64,000 nt of DNA from Neurospora tetrasperma FGSC 2508 (Eukaryota > Ascomycota > Sordariomycetes > Sordariales > Sordariaceae). The stretch spans positions 496,001 to 560,000 of the forward strand of contig NW_009799179.1 of NCBI RefSeq assembly GCF_000213175.1, in the 5' to 3' direction. Position numbers and translations under genes: made by a program. Shown in pieces: positions 1 to 12,161 of the stretch; positions within the stretch are counted from its first letter, which is position 1, and every line of letters starts with the position of its first letter. The notes beneath the pieces are model-generated. The model saw nothing but the letters and a program-made list of their open reading frames with translations, did no database searches and was not told the DNA's origin.

Positions 1-461
1 GGGACGTACATCATGACTTGCTTAGTGTAACTCAAAGGAATCTTGAGACACCTACGATAGCCTATCATCATTGATCCGGTCTTTTAAATTAGATATTTCT
101 AGAGTTCCTTCGCGGGTTACGCCTCTCATCGTCAAAGTTGATGCTTCTTGGCAAAGAATATCTCGTACAGAAACATCACCACATGGAAACAAACAGTGCG
201 ATTGGCCGTGCATGAGCCCCTGAAACAGCGACAGCGGGAACCCCACCAGTGCAGTGGAGGTTTCATACCTAGCAACCCGACCCTGGAACATCCCCGCCAA
301 CTCAACAGCTAGGAACCACCTAACATTAGCACCTGTCTCCATTGCCCTGGCCTGTCTACCCATCCGTCGCCGCGCCGCCATTTCGACCTTCACCGAGTGA
401 ACAAAAACAAACAAACAAGAGTATCACACTCCTACCGACCCTTAGAGGAATACCCGTCAAG
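1..461. other. Upstream region of the capping protein gene
   Basis: No gene is supported here. The stretch is probably the promoter and 5' leader of the actin capping gene that starts at 462. The longest open frame, about 120 codons on the minus strand (414 to 52), has a composition unlike protein, resembles no family I know and runs antisense into the leader, so I do not call it. Confidence 0.5.
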
Positions 462-1650
462 ATGGCGACTGCAGACCCCTTTGATTCCGCCCTGTAAGTC
501 TACTAAGTCGCAGAGTCCGCCTACCCACCACCCCTCCTTGCGCCCTAGCCAGATCTACACCGACCGCCAACTACATCATCACCACCACCACCACCACCAA
601 CAAGCGCAACAACATCATCATCACCAAGCGCAGCATAGCGCGAATAACCAGAGGCGAACCAGATCATATAAGCTAACACCCCTTACCCAAAAGCGACCTC
701 CTCCGCCGCCTCAACCCCAAACACACGGCCGAGCACCTCAACAACCTCATCACCCTCGCCCCCGACCTGACCGAAGACCTGCTCTCCTCCGTCGACCAGC
801 CCCTGACCGTCAAGCGCTGCAAGCAAACCGGCCGCGACTACCTGCTATGCGACTACAACCGCGACGGCGACAGCTACCGCTCGCCATGGAGCAACCAGTT
901 CGACCCTCCGCTTGAGGGCGGCAACCAGGGCGGTAGCGGTGGAGATGGCGAGGGAGATGGAGGAGAAGGGGGTGCGGCGGGATCGATCATGCCTGGCGAG
1001 AGGGTGAGGAAGATGGAGATCAAGGCCAACGAGGCGTTTGATGTGTACAGAGAGCTGTATTATGAGGGGGGTGTGAGTTCGGTGTATTTCTGGAATTTGG
1101 ACGATGGGTTTGCGGGGGTGGTGTTGTTGAAGAAGTGTGAGTTGTTCCTCTGTTGTCTGTTTATTTTGGATTGGATTGCTAGGGATCGTTGCTGGCCGGT
1201 CTACATGCACTCACTACACGGACACTATCATGCTAACTCCTCTGCCGTTGAACAGCCTCCCCAACCAACCCCTCCTCCTCGGGCGTGTGGGACTCCATCC
1301 ACGTCTTCGAAGCCTCGGAGCGCGGCCGCACCTCCAACTACCGCCTTACCTCGACCGTCATCCTCTCGCTGGCCACCAAGGGCAACGCCCTCGGCGAGGT
1401 CGATCTCTCGGGCAACATGACGCGCCAGGTCGAGCAGGACCTGCCCGTCGAGAACGACGAGAGCCACATTGCCAACATTGGCCGCCTGGTCGAGGATATG
1501 GAGCTCAAGATGCGCAACCTGCTGCAGGAGGTCTACTTTGGCAAGGCCAAGGATGTCGTGGGCGATCTGAGGAGTGTCGGCTCCCTCAGCGAGGGACAGA
1601 GGGATCGCGATGCGCAGATGGAGATTATTGGGAGTATGAGGAAAGCGTAA
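462..1650 (+). CDS. cap2: F-actin capping protein subunit beta
   Basis: Beta subunit of the heterodimeric CapZ/CP complex, which binds actin filament barbed ends and blocks subunit exchange, mainly at cortical actin patches. Exons are 462-493, 694-1136 and 1256-1650, giving 289 aa. Splice sites are GTAAGT/AAAAG and GTGAGT/AACAG and the frame is kept across both. The family signature is plain: LDLLRRLNP, then [30 protein letters not shown] (about residues 45-75), [18 protein letters not shown], and a C-terminal part with [13 protein letters not shown] and [11 protein letters not shown]. Length fits the family (270-290 aa). A Gly/Glu-rich insertion ([15 protein letters not shown]) sits before the AFDVYRELY helix. 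Intron 1 carries a CAC/CAT microsatellite at about 574-599. The ATG at 462 lies in AAGATGG context and its short first exon splices in frame into the conserved LDLLRRL start. Confidence 0.95.
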
Positions 1651-2290
1651 GCATGCGCAAGGGCTACTGTGGTGGCAAGGGGGGAAATGGTTAGTTGGCA
1701 AAGACAAAGCGAAGCGAAATGCTATTGTTGTGTGATTAGCAGGCGTATTTGAAACGGTATTTTCGCGAGAAAGAGAGAGAGAGACAAGAAGAGGGCGGGA
1801 GGACATGTGTCTCTGCTTGGTATACTACATCTCTCTCTCTCTCTAAACAAATTCTACTTAATAATTCATCACACACACACAAAGTTGTCTGAAATATGGT
1901 TTCAGTCTCACCGACGGGACTAGACCTGATCAGTTTAACCAACCCCCGGGACCGAGTATACTCCTCAACAGATCAGAGACAAGACATCCGAAAAATACCC
2001 CGAGTAATGCAAACCTTCTCAACGCCATGTCTCCCAAAAACGGGATTTCGCATATCGATTACCTTCCGATCCTGCCGACCCCGACCTCCTCCCACCAAGA
2101 CCTTTTTTGGAGATTTCCCGGTTGTTTCGTTATGGGATAAATTACCGACTTTATGGAATTTCGTGGTGAGACTTGGTGCAACCAGTGCAGTTCAGTGCAA
2201 TTCAGTTCAGTCCAGTTACTTCATGTTTAGAAAGCATTTTATACAAAAAGTTCCAAGGGTCGTCTCGTATACGGAACTTTTCCGCGATAA

Positions 2291-2300
2291 GTACCTCTAG
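2291..2300 (+). promoter_or_regulatory. GTACCTCTAG element, copy 1
   Basis: Exact copy of a 10-mer that recurs five times on the + strand of this window, always outside genes. This copy is in the gene-poor region about 640 bp behind cap2. Regulatory role is inference from recurrence only. Confidence 0.35.
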
Positions 2301-2731
2301 ATAGGTATCGTTCGTTCACCGCTAGAGCGCCCTCGGCGGACTGAAGATAAGGCTCTCTTTTCGTATCTGCGTACCTTTACCTGCCTGTGTACCACACCAC
2401 CCAAGCAAGACCAAGACACCGATCATGACCAAGACCGACGGCGGCAGCGAAGGCGGCTCGAGGGCACGGCATGTAACTCGGGAGGGGTGGAGCTAGAGAT
2501 CGGGGAGTTCGGGGAATTAAGTGTAGTGTACAAGGCGGAGAGTAGGCGGAGAGTAGGTGGGTGGGTGAGTGAGTGGGTGTCCACAGGATCGCGATGCACT
2601 ACCTACCTTATGTTCGGTCTGCTCTGCTGGGGTGGACTTGGGTAGTCTACATGGTAGGTATGATTAGTAAGGTCTTTCTTGATAGCCTTTTGGTTTTTAT
2701 TAAGATGATGGTAGGTAAATTGGAAGGAAGC

Positions 2732-2759
2732 ACAAGACAAGACAAGACAAGACAAGACA
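2732..2759 (+). repeat. Pentanucleotide microsatellite (ACAAG)n
   Basis: Five tandem copies of a purine-rich pentamer directly visible in the sequence. Nothing coding is nearby. Confidence 0.85.
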
Positions 2760-3316
2760 GGGGTGACGTGACGGGTATGTAGGTACCTATATTCTTGTGG
2801 ACTAAATACATACCTACCTCTACACTTCGCAACTCAATTTCCATGGACATGAAGTCTGTGCCATCCTTTAAAGACCCGGAGCTACACTATGAGATATCTC
2901 CGCCATTGTCACATGCATCGATCTAGAGTAGTGTACCCCGAAATCACATAAAAGATGAATATCCTCCCCGAAGTTCCCTGCCATCATGTCCACTGACAAG
3001 GGTTCTTCGGATCGAAGAGAAAGAGAAAGAGAAATATCGTAGCCTGGGGTACGAGAGCCGATCCGTTATCCGTAGTCTGTACACTACCTATGTACACTAC
3101 ACTACACTATGTACGATCTACAAAACCCCATACATAATATCCCCCCTAAATCTATGTTTTTCCATCCGATATGGAGTATATAATGGATAGGTACGTGGAG
3201 TTCCTTATGGGTTCAATCGATCGCAAAAAGAAAGCGAGGCTGTCGAAGATCTTCATCGCTAAAGAAACGCGCATGTCCATCCATGTGCACAACAAGAATC
3301 CATACTGTCGTCATAG

Positions 3317-3324
<8 letters not shown>

Positions 3325-3348
<24 letters not shown>
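3325..3348 (+). repeat. Poly-A tract, 24 bp
   Basis: Uninterrupted A24 directly visible in the sequence. It is not next to a gene end, and no retroposon-like open frame or target duplication is apparent. Confidence 0.85.
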
Positions 3349-4834
3349 GCCCTCTTTTTACTAGGTATGTATGTAGTCTAGTGTAAAGAAAAAATCCATG
3401 TGAAGTGTGTCCACCGAGCCACGCGAGCTTACCACTATGTATGTAGTGTATGTACCTACTTACACTAGCAGGTGAGGTAAGTGAGGCTTAAAATGAAGAT
3501 CGACGTATGCTTTGACCTTTGTTCCCCGAAGTACCGGGACCCTTGAATTTGGATTTGCGGCCGGCCGGCCGGCTCCTCCACTTGCCGGTGGCGGTGGGCG
3601 GTGGGCGGGCGGTGAGGATTTTAGGTAGGTTTGATCTCAGCGATGGAGATGAAAGATGGAGATGGCGATGCTTTGAGGCTGGCTGTCTATCTATCTATCA
3701 TTCGGCTCGCGAGGCTGACAGCAGGTAGGCAGGCAAGTAGACCGTTTGGTTGGCTGCTTAGTTGGTTGGTTGGTTGGTAGGTCGGTGGGATCGATCGACG
3801 AAGATCAGGATGCTTAGTGTACCATGGTACGCTGAAATCCAGTTCAGTCCAACAAAGCTGAAATTTGGAAATTTGGATCTTGGGTAGGTAGGTAGGTACC
3901 GAACCAGCTTGAGCTCAGCAACTTAACTTTCGGTGAGAGACCTCCCCTTGAAATCCTGAATGTCCAAAGAGCATGGTTTTATTGAAGTGATACCACCTGC
4001 CCCGGGCCATACCTACTCTTCAACCCGAAATCAATTGCAATTAGAAGCCAAGGAAAAGTAAAGCAAAAGCCCCTGGCGATAAGAAAGAGGAAGCATGCTG
4101 CATGGTATGGAGGACTTGAGGCGTATGTATATACCGTAGATCCCCATCCATAACTCAGCGTCCAGGACCCGAACACATGGGTCAAACTTATGCAAGTAAG
4201 CCACGAGCAACTTTTTCTGTGGGAAACGCCTGTGACAGGACCGGGTACAGGATAGGGGGGGGGGGGGAACATCGCATGGTTGATTGTCTGATATGTACCT
4301 GTACACTACGTAGGCTCAACCAGGGGTGCCACGTTTTGCTGTTTTTTTTCTCGTATCCTTTCTTGCGCTGTCGTGCCCTTTCAGTAACCCCCTTCTCTTC
4401 TCCCACACGACTCCGGTCGACTGACTAGTCTATCCTTGGGTTGTTCAGATGTGATGCTACGCCATTGAATAATAATAGGGTAAAGATTATTGAGAATCGT
4501 CAGGTACGAGGACGGGACTGATCAGATCGACATGGAGTGCATATCAAGATCTCAACCAGCGGACATATGTCCGAGAACATCTCCTACCCTGGGCAGGTTT
4601 GCTCGTATATTCACTCCTGCGGTGTAGTTACTAATGTACTTACTTCGCTACCAAGAAGTGATTCTACAGTAGCTTGATTTCCTCCAGTCACAACCCTCAA
4701 CTCAATCTGGGAAGGATGACAAATTGGGACAGCAAGATCATACCACTCTGGCATAGACACTGCCAATTTTGGAAGCATCGTGATGGGGATGAATGTTTAT
4801 TCGAGCCCACACGTCCCTTGAAGTGTTACATCAT

Positions 4835-4857
4835 CCCGTATACGGGCCGTATACGGG
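4835..4857 (+). promoter_or_regulatory. Tandem CCGTATACGG palindromes
   Basis: CCCGTATACGGG (4835-4846) is a perfect palindrome and is followed without spacer by CCGTATACGGG (4847-4857). CGG inverted half-sites are typical of fungal Zn2Cys6 regulators, so a binding site is possible. No gene lies within 3 kb to support a target. Confidence 0.3.
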
Positions 4858-7800
4858 CCGTTGTACAATCGATCTAGACTGGACCGTCGTCACATTCATA
4901 TGCCGAGCGGTATGCAGGTGGCATCAAAAAAACAGCAGCAAATCCGAGTGCTTATTATCGAAGCGGAGCTCAGTCCGGTTCAGACAGTCGGCGCTGGGTC
5001 CGGTGTGTGTGATAGGGACATATGCAATAGCTTTGTTGTTAAGAACATGGGGGTGGAAAGGGAGAAAGAAAAGAAAGGAAAAAAGAGAGATGAGGCTCAC
5101 GAATGACCCGATCGGATCGGGCATCGTTAAACTGAACAGTCCCTTTGGTATCAGTCACCGCTTATTCAGCAGATACATATTGTCGTGTGTTGTGTCGGCG
5201 CTGACACCCTGGTAGGACCCTGAGTAGGTAAAGCAGCGTGTAGTGTAAAAGGAAGGGAACCAAGTGAGGTATGGGTTCTCCAATGAGAAACATCGGAGCT
5301 ACCGCCGTTGGATTGACCCGACTCTTTGGTACCCAGATATCGCCATCGGGGCTTGCTTGGCTTGATGCCATCTTGTTTCTCCCTCTTGAGGCAAGCCTCG
5401 TCAAAGATTTGACTCCTTTGGGAAGTGCTTGCTTGACTTGCTAGGGTTGAATGGGAGGTGGAGCGAAGTGGGCTGTCCCCTTGACTGTTTTTTTAAGGAT
5501 TCGGGAGTATTCAAGGTGGGCAGTAGGTAGTGTTCTCTGGTTAGACTTTGTGACCGGCGTTAAGGCCGGCGGGGCGCGGAAACTTGGGAGACCTCAAAAG
5601 AGACGAGTCTGGACCCCACCGACTAACACTTTTTTCCCGATGACCCTTTGGGCCCAAGATCCAGCAAGCCAAACTATGCTCGCGCACGTGCACTAGCGAG
5701 GCTAGATAGAGGAAAAATGATGAGAATAAAATTATCTGACCGTGGGAGAAGAGTGAAATGAGTACGTATGACAAAACTTTAGGTCAGCTCAAGCCGCCCT
5801 TCGGCAATTGAATCGGCTGTGTACACCACCATGTGTGCTCACGATGATCCACGTACGATGTCGGCGTCGTCGTGCTGGTCTGTCAGTGCTTTGTAACGCA
5901 GCTGCCCTGGTCCGACTTGGGCGCCTTGACCGAAGCCCCCCCGCCATGCGCCCTGCCTTGCCTTTCAGCAGCTGAATGAAAGGTACATTCCTCCTTGTAG
6001 AGTCGTATCGGCAAATATTGAGGCACTAGCCTTGGGGGCAAGCGAGTCCATGTGAGACGACGCGAGTAAAGGAACAAAACGGTCGAGATGCCTGGTCGGG
6101 AATCAAATGCGCTATGTATGCAGTAGGGAAATTGAGCTGTGTAGTGTGGTTGTTGGTTGAACCTTGAGATAACTGGAGAGAGGAGGAAGGAAGAATGAGA
6201 CACGGGTTGGGAGCAAACGACATCCGTTGGTCAGCCGTTGCAAAGCGTCCCCCCGGTCCCCTCTCCGCAACCGCACCCATTTCGGGATCTCACGTCGGCG
6301 ATCGCCCTTGGAGGCTGGGCCACCGCACGCGGCTGGACTTGGCTTGGCCCAATGCTGCGGTACCCGCCATGCCACCCGTTGGCTCGACCTTCGCTCTCGT
6401 TCTCGTCTCTGGTTATTGTTGTTTTCCATGTCCGATTCGGTCCAGCCTGAAAGCCGTCTCGTCTCGTCTCGTTTCGTCTCGTCCAAGGAGTCCTTGTAGG
6501 GATGAGCAAGATGTGATTCGCAGGAACCAGTGTTTATGCGCCCGGTTTCCTAATCGCGTCAAGTCGGTTTCGGTTTCGTCCTTTTGAACCCCCCGACCCC
6601 CGACCCCCGAACCCCCGACTGTTAACCTGACCATCTGACAGCGCACATGGAAAGGGAAGATGCATGCACACGCAGAGCGGAATTGACGGGTTTCCACTCC
6701 GGACTGGCCGGGAGCCATTCAATTTTCTGGAAGGTTTTGAAGAAGTCTTCTGGAAGTCTGCGTGGTGGGCGGTGATTGGGTGTGCCGAGGGGATGGGGAA
6801 CGCGAGGAACGTTTGGAATGGAAGGGTGACAGCGAGTGAGTGGGTGTGTGTGAAAGGATCATGGTGGCGAATTTGTGATGGTTTTTTTGCTTACCCCTGA
6901 AAGCAACGGCAGCACCGAACAATTGGCACCGGGAGCGGGCTGGCGGGAGGGGAGCGACTTCGCGGCTCGGCTGCTGGAGGAGGAGGAGGAGGAGGAGAAG
7001 GAATGGAAGGTTGCTGGGAAGTACATGGTGTAGGGGGGAAAACGAAGGAAGAAAAAAAAAAGAAAAGAAAAGAAAGGTCACTGTAACTCTGGCGCCGCCG
7101 TTGATCGAACCCCTGAATATCCATCCGCATCCGCACCGCACTCCACAGTCTCTGAGCTGTTCAACCCAGCAAAAAATTAAAAAAAAAAAAAAAAAACGTG
7201 TTGACCGATGACGGCATCGACACCGACTACAAAACTCGAGACACGATTACACTAGCTCAGTCCTTGACATTTTAGCCTTTTCCCGTCCCGTTTCACATCT
7301 TTGTTTTGGAGTGGTAGATCATGATGACTGGAAGAGAACTCATTGCTCCCGTTTGAGAGTCAGGAAAAGGGGAACATGGGCGAGGGATGGATGGATGGAT
7401 GGACGGATGTTGAGACTATCATGAAAACTGCTATCCACCATACGACCATGTTGCAGACGTAGCTGCATATCGCAGCTGTAGGTTAAATGAGATGTTTGAT
7501 AAATCTGCGAAGGACGGCGCGCAACAAGTTCGCTGCAGCCCGCTAACCATTCAGTGACTTGAATTCCTCCTCCTTTTCATGTGTGTCTCTCATATCAATG
7601 TCTCAGCAGCAACTGAGAGGATTCCATTGCGTTGATCTCCTTCTCGGCATCAGGTCACGCACGATTCACCCTCTTGTCCGACGTGGGCGCCGAGTGTGCA
7701 GAATCTGGCTTAGCACAACCCTACTATCCGAGGCTCTGTCGGTCTTGGTACCGCTCGCTTCCCTGGCCTTGTCTTACGCTATCTCCATTCGCTGTGCTGC

Positions 7801-8300
7801 CGTGGTGCTGAGATTTTAATGCCATTTTGCAATATTGTGGCTGCATCGTTTCTCATCGAAATTCCCTAATGTCATGATGCCAAGACCTTCTCATGGCTCA
7901 TCCCGTCATTCTTTCGTCTTTTGTGCTTTCATCCCTTCCAGGTCCGTCTCTGTCTGTCTCTGTCCGTGCCTCGATTTTCCACACCCGTTGGTGTTCTTTT
8001 CCGTTGGTTCTTCTTGGCATCAAGATAGTCACCACCCTTGCAGCCTCTCGGAAACATTTGAGTGGAGGAGTGAGGACCAGACGGCACCAGAGCTATCTGA
8101 ACACTACTACCTCTACACTAGCTGGACCGTCCACTGGTACGGCACGACTACTGCTGAACTGAGCTACTACGGTCTAGTGGATAAAGTAGGAAAACGCGTG
8201 CCGGGTCAGGTCGCTGACGATCACGGGCTGGCAGTCGAGCATGGCCCGGACGAAGCTTCGCTTGTACTGGTTCGTGCTCGGTACCTGACAAGGGGTTTTC

Positions 8301-8309
8301 TACCTCTAG
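8301..8309 (+). promoter_or_regulatory. TACCTCTAG, 9 of 10 match to the recurrent element
   Basis: One base short of the GTACCTCTAG element seen elsewhere in the window. It lies about 1 kb upstream of the epimerase-like gene. Low confidence as a functional site. Confidence 0.25.
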
Positions 8310-9338
8310 GTACACAACTTTCATGGCTCGCAAGCGCAGGTACCCTAAATACGTACGCAGGCGGGACTCGGGACGGGAGCTGCAGAGCGAGGTACCTGGA
8401 AAGGTACCTTTTTGGTTGTTGACTGCCGGATAATTTGGCCCAACTTCACTTTTTCCTCTCCCCCCCCCTCCACACGGCACCCACGTCGTCCACACCCACG
8501 TCGTCGTCCACCCACGTCCATGTCCCACGGGCTCCAGTCCAGTTCCCTATTTTAATTGGAGTCCCTCTACCCTTAACCTTTTTTTGTGCTCACCTACCTT
8601 ACCATCAGGGACCAGCTCTCTTTGCTTTTTTGGACTTCCATATCTGTCTCCATTTTCCCACCTCCAGTTCTCGTCTATTTATCTGACCTGGTGATTCATT
8701 TTTCATCTTACAAGCCGATATCTGACCCATCCTCCCCTCCACCCGAAAACCAAAGAGACCCCATCGCCCAACCGAGAGCCGCACTATTTTACTCTACAGT
8801 ATCTACATACTCCAGCACTTCCAGCTCGCTCCTCTCCCAGGTTCTCCCAACTCTCGCCTCCACGCCAGGATCACCCCCCCTCATTCTCGGCTGTCACTGG
8901 GAAACTCTGTTTGTGCGGTTCGCCAATCGTTCCCAAGACATTTCCTTCCCAGCAGGGGTTTCCCGACAAACCAATATCAGGGGAACAAACCACCAATTCG
9001 ATTCTCCTCTGTTCTTTCTACACAACGCCTTATTCCTCGTCTATATAGGCATTGCGTGTCTTGGGAGGAAGATAATCGTAATCTACAAAAGACACACGGC
9101 GTAGCCAGCGAGCGAAGTGGTCCAGCCCATTCACATCGGCACTACGGCAACCGAGGCCAATTTTCGCGACCCCGCGCATTGAAGTGGCCCCCCGCTCATT
9201 TCAGGAGCCAACAGGGACCAAGCGACTTGGTAGAAGCGAAGCATCTCCCCCAACAACAACAACACACACACGCATTCGCAACCCGAGGAGCAAACACACA
9301 CTCCGAACCAAACACCCCACGTAAACACGACAAACAAG

Positions 9339-10680
9339 ATGGCCGAAAAACCGTCGGTCCTCATCATCGGTGGTCTCGGCTACATTGGCCGTTTCCTCGC
9401 CCTTCACATTCACAAGAACAACCTCGCTTCCGAAGTGCGCATTGTCGACAAGGTCCTGCCCCAGCTTGCCTGGCTGGCGCCCGAGTTTGAGGAAGCGTGC
9501 GCGGGACCCAAGTTTATGCAGGCGGATGCGAGCAGAGAGCGTACGTCTCCGACCCCTCCTTAGGGATTTCACCATCCCCCCTTGCTTCCACGTTTGCGTA
9601 TGACACTTTGAGCGCGAAAGTGACTAACACACGCGCGCGCATATACAGAGTCTCTTCAAAGGATATTTGACCGATCTAACGGAAAGCAATGGGACTACGT
9701 CTTCAACTGCGGCGGTGAGACGCGCTACTCACAGGAAGAGGAGGTGTACAAGCTGCGCTCGCTCGAGCTGTCGTTAGCCGTGGGAAGAGAAGCCGCCAAG
9801 CGGGGTGTCAAGTGCTTCATCGAGCTGAGCACGGGAATGGTCTATAAGCCGGACTCGGCGCCTAGCAAGGAGCAGGACAAGCTGAAGCCATGGAGCAAGA
9901 TTGCCGTCTTCAAGCTGCAGGCCGAGGAGGAGTTGGCCAAGATTCCAGGGTACGTTTTTTTCGGACTTATTGACTCACCTGTTGACCCACCTACCCACTA
10001 CTTCGTCGTGTATGCGCATTATTCGCTGACAACATCCTTTTCTCTTTTCATCCAGACTCAACCTCGCTATCGTTCGTCTCTCCCACGTGTACGGCCCGTA
10101 CGCGTCGCAATGGGTCGCGACCGCCCTCTGCATGGCGCGCGTCTACCAAGCCCTCGGGTCCGAGATGAAGTGGCTCTGGACCAAGAACCTCTGCACCAAC
10201 ACGGTGCACATCCACGACGTGACGCGCGCTCTCTGGCAGGTGGCCGAATGGTACGCGGCCGGCAAGGCCAAGTGGGACGCGGCCAAGATGGGCCCCACCC
10301 CGACCTTCAACGTGGTCGACAAGGGCCGCACGACGCAGGGCATCATGGCGGACCTGATCGGCGACGTGTTCGGCATCAAGACGGGCTTCCAGGGCACCAT
10401 CATCTCCAACTTTGCCAAGATCCACCTGCACGACGTGGTGGAGGACGTCAACGACGAGCTGCTGGGCCCTTGGGCGGGTCTGCTCGAGGACGCGGGGATA
10501 ACGAAGCCGGGGCCCCTGACCCCCTTTATGGAGGCGGAGCTGCTCAAGGATACCGACCTCAGCATGGATGGTTCACGGCTGGAGGAGCTACTCGGGTTCA
10601 AGTATGAGAAACCCCAGATCAACAAGGAGCTGTTGCAGGAGGTTATCGAGAGCTACAAGCGCATGAAGTGGTGGCCTTAG
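9339..10680 (+). CDS. NAD-dependent epimerase/dehydratase-like protein (extended SDR)
   Basis: Extended short-chain dehydrogenase fold protein of 375 aa. Exons are 9339-9540, 9649-9949 and 10056-10680. Donors GTACGT and GTACGT, acceptors ATACAG and TCCAG, and a TGACTAAC branch point all keep the frame. The N-terminal Rossmann strand with GGLGYIG (residues 11-17) and the following D in EVRIVDK indicate NAD binding. DYVFNCGGETRYSQ and ELSTGMVYKPD match strands 4-5 of the fold, followed by SHVYGPY and the C-terminal substrate region with TNTVHIHDVTRALWQV. The expected catalytic YxxxK is not seen: the Lys corresponds to K156 in KIAVFK, with Ile152 where Tyr would be. The substrate is unknown; relatives act on nucleotide sugars or sterols. 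It is widespread as an uncharacterised protein in fungi to my knowledge. Confidence 0.85.
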
Positions 10681-10991
10681 ACATCACCGGACGGACGGAC
10701 GGACGAAAAAAGGGGGGGTACAAACACAATTGGAACATCTTCAAAAATCTTGCCGGAGTTTATCATGTCTTTTTTTTTTTTTTCATTCTTTTGGTCGATT
10801 TCGGTTGGTCTGGTCGTTCGGGGGTTCAGGTCGCGATGCGTTATGAGCCTTTTTTTGGTTGGTTGGTTGGTTGGCTGGTTGGTCGGTCGGAGGATAGGAT
10901 TTAGCATGAAAGAGAGGAAGGGAAAAAGAAGGAGAAAGGAGTTGAAACTGAACTTACCGTCGTCATCGTCGTCGCCATCATCGTCGTCATT

Positions 10992-11023
<32 letters not shown>

Positions 11024-12161
11024 CATCATTATATATCTAGGGCAAAGGCTGAAGCCTCCCAGGAAGAAGCTGTTGTTGCCAGTTGCTGGACTATGGTATG
11101 GGTTATTGTACTATTAGGATATCCTTTTTAATAAGTGTCAGTTGTTGTTGCCCTTGGTGGAAATACTGCATCGGTTCTTCGCTTCTTCTTGGGCGGTGGT
11201 GGTGGGTGATGGAGGTCGGGGCTGGGTGCTGGAGACTTGGAACGAGAGAGAGAGGGGGTTTTAAATAGAAAGACTCAATACACAAGGAAGCTCATGACAA
11301 TGAACTTAACCATTGAACGTGTTGACGCAGTGTTGGTAGTCGCCTTCGTAAAAGATGAAAAACGACAATGATATTTGCTAGAGGTAGGGAGCGCTCATGT
11401 TGGCGTTGCCTCGTGTTGGTGGTGATGAAAGCATCATCCGTATCCAGTACGAAAATCCCCCAACAATGGATACAATATTAAGTTGGTCGGTAGGTAAAGT
11501 ATTGGCTAGTATAGGTGACGGTCAAACAGCGGAAAGAGTTTCGAAACGGAAAAGAAAGAAAGAACAAGCAACACCAACGATGGAAGGCAACGCCAACACC
11601 AACTGAACATACTATCGAACTTTTATTTTATTTCGATGATCTTTTCAACGCCAAAGATGCACCATTCAACTTGCGCGTCCACTCCTGCTGTTTTTGTGGC
11701 CTTGAGCTCCAGTCCCACGGTACATTATCCCATTCACCGCCCAACTCTAAAGTCTAAACTGTGATGACTTTCAGAGACAACGGTTTGATCGTGACTTTCT
11801 CTAGATACATACCGACACTACGGAACGTGAATCTGATGCCAATCTTGGGGGAGTTGCCATCCCGTTTGTGAGTCTCCTCGATTTACGCAGTATGTGGCCC
11901 CACAGTTGCCCCACACCAATGAACCACAGTCGCTTAAGTTACTCAAATAGACTAGACTAACCGGCGATTGAAACGAAATTCACATGTCACGAGAAAGACC
12001 TATACCGCGGAGCGTGAGGATTGCTTAGCTAGTACTTGGAGCTAAGCTCATAGTGTAGCGTATGGTAGATGGTTGGGGAATAGCTCAAGAATAAGTAGCT
12101 CAGGAGTAGGTAGCTTGGGGGTCAAGGGGTTAAAAGGGGGGGGGGGGGGGGGGGGGTCTAG
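10681..12161. other. Intergenic region left of the first gap
   Basis: Holds the 3' UTR of the epimerase-like gene, a GGTT repeat near 10856-10882, a long GTC/ATC microsatellite (10958-11029), and a minus-strand TACCTCTAG at 11378-11386. It ends in a G21 run (12136-12156) and TCTAG before the Ns. No gene is supported. Confidence 0.6.
10958..11029 (+). repeat. Trinucleotide microsatellite (GTC/ATC)n
   Basis: About 24 tandem imperfect GTC/ATC triplets just behind the epimerase-like gene. It would read as poly-Ser in one frame but lies outside any gene model. Confidence 0.85.

Larger units (their letters stand above)
1651..9338. other. 7.7 kb intergenic region without a supportable gene
   Basis: No open frame here shows a recognisable domain or consistent splicing. 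The stretch holds dense low-complexity DNA: CT repeat near 1830-1844, a pentamer repeat at 2732-2759, A24 at 3325-3348, G13 at 4255-4267, tandem palindromes at 4835-4857, GTCTC repeats near 6456-6481, CCCCCGA repeats near 6588-6618, GGA repeats near 6974-6996, A-rich DNA at 7171-7196 and ATGG repeats near 7386-7402. The 3' UTR of cap2 lies at its start. The last 900 bp are pyrimidine-rich with CAACAACAAC stretches and are probably promoter and leader of the gene at 9339. No tRNA or 5S rRNA was recognised by eye. Confidence 0.6.

Noticed and set aside
52-414. 120-codon minus-strand open frame upstream of cap2
   Set aside because: No domain, lies antisense to the probable cap2 leader, composition random.
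6112-6718. Several overlapping open frames on both strands
   Set aside because: Frames stay open because of GTCTC and CCCCCGA repeats; no consistent splicing or family resemblance.
7439-7460. CATACGACCAT resembling the start of a dispersed fungal 5S rRNA gene
   Set aside because: The match stops after about ten bases; the following internal control region is absent.
7835-8422. 195-codon + frame in the gene desert
   Set aside because: Overlaps frames on the other strand, low protein-likeness, no ATG context or domain.
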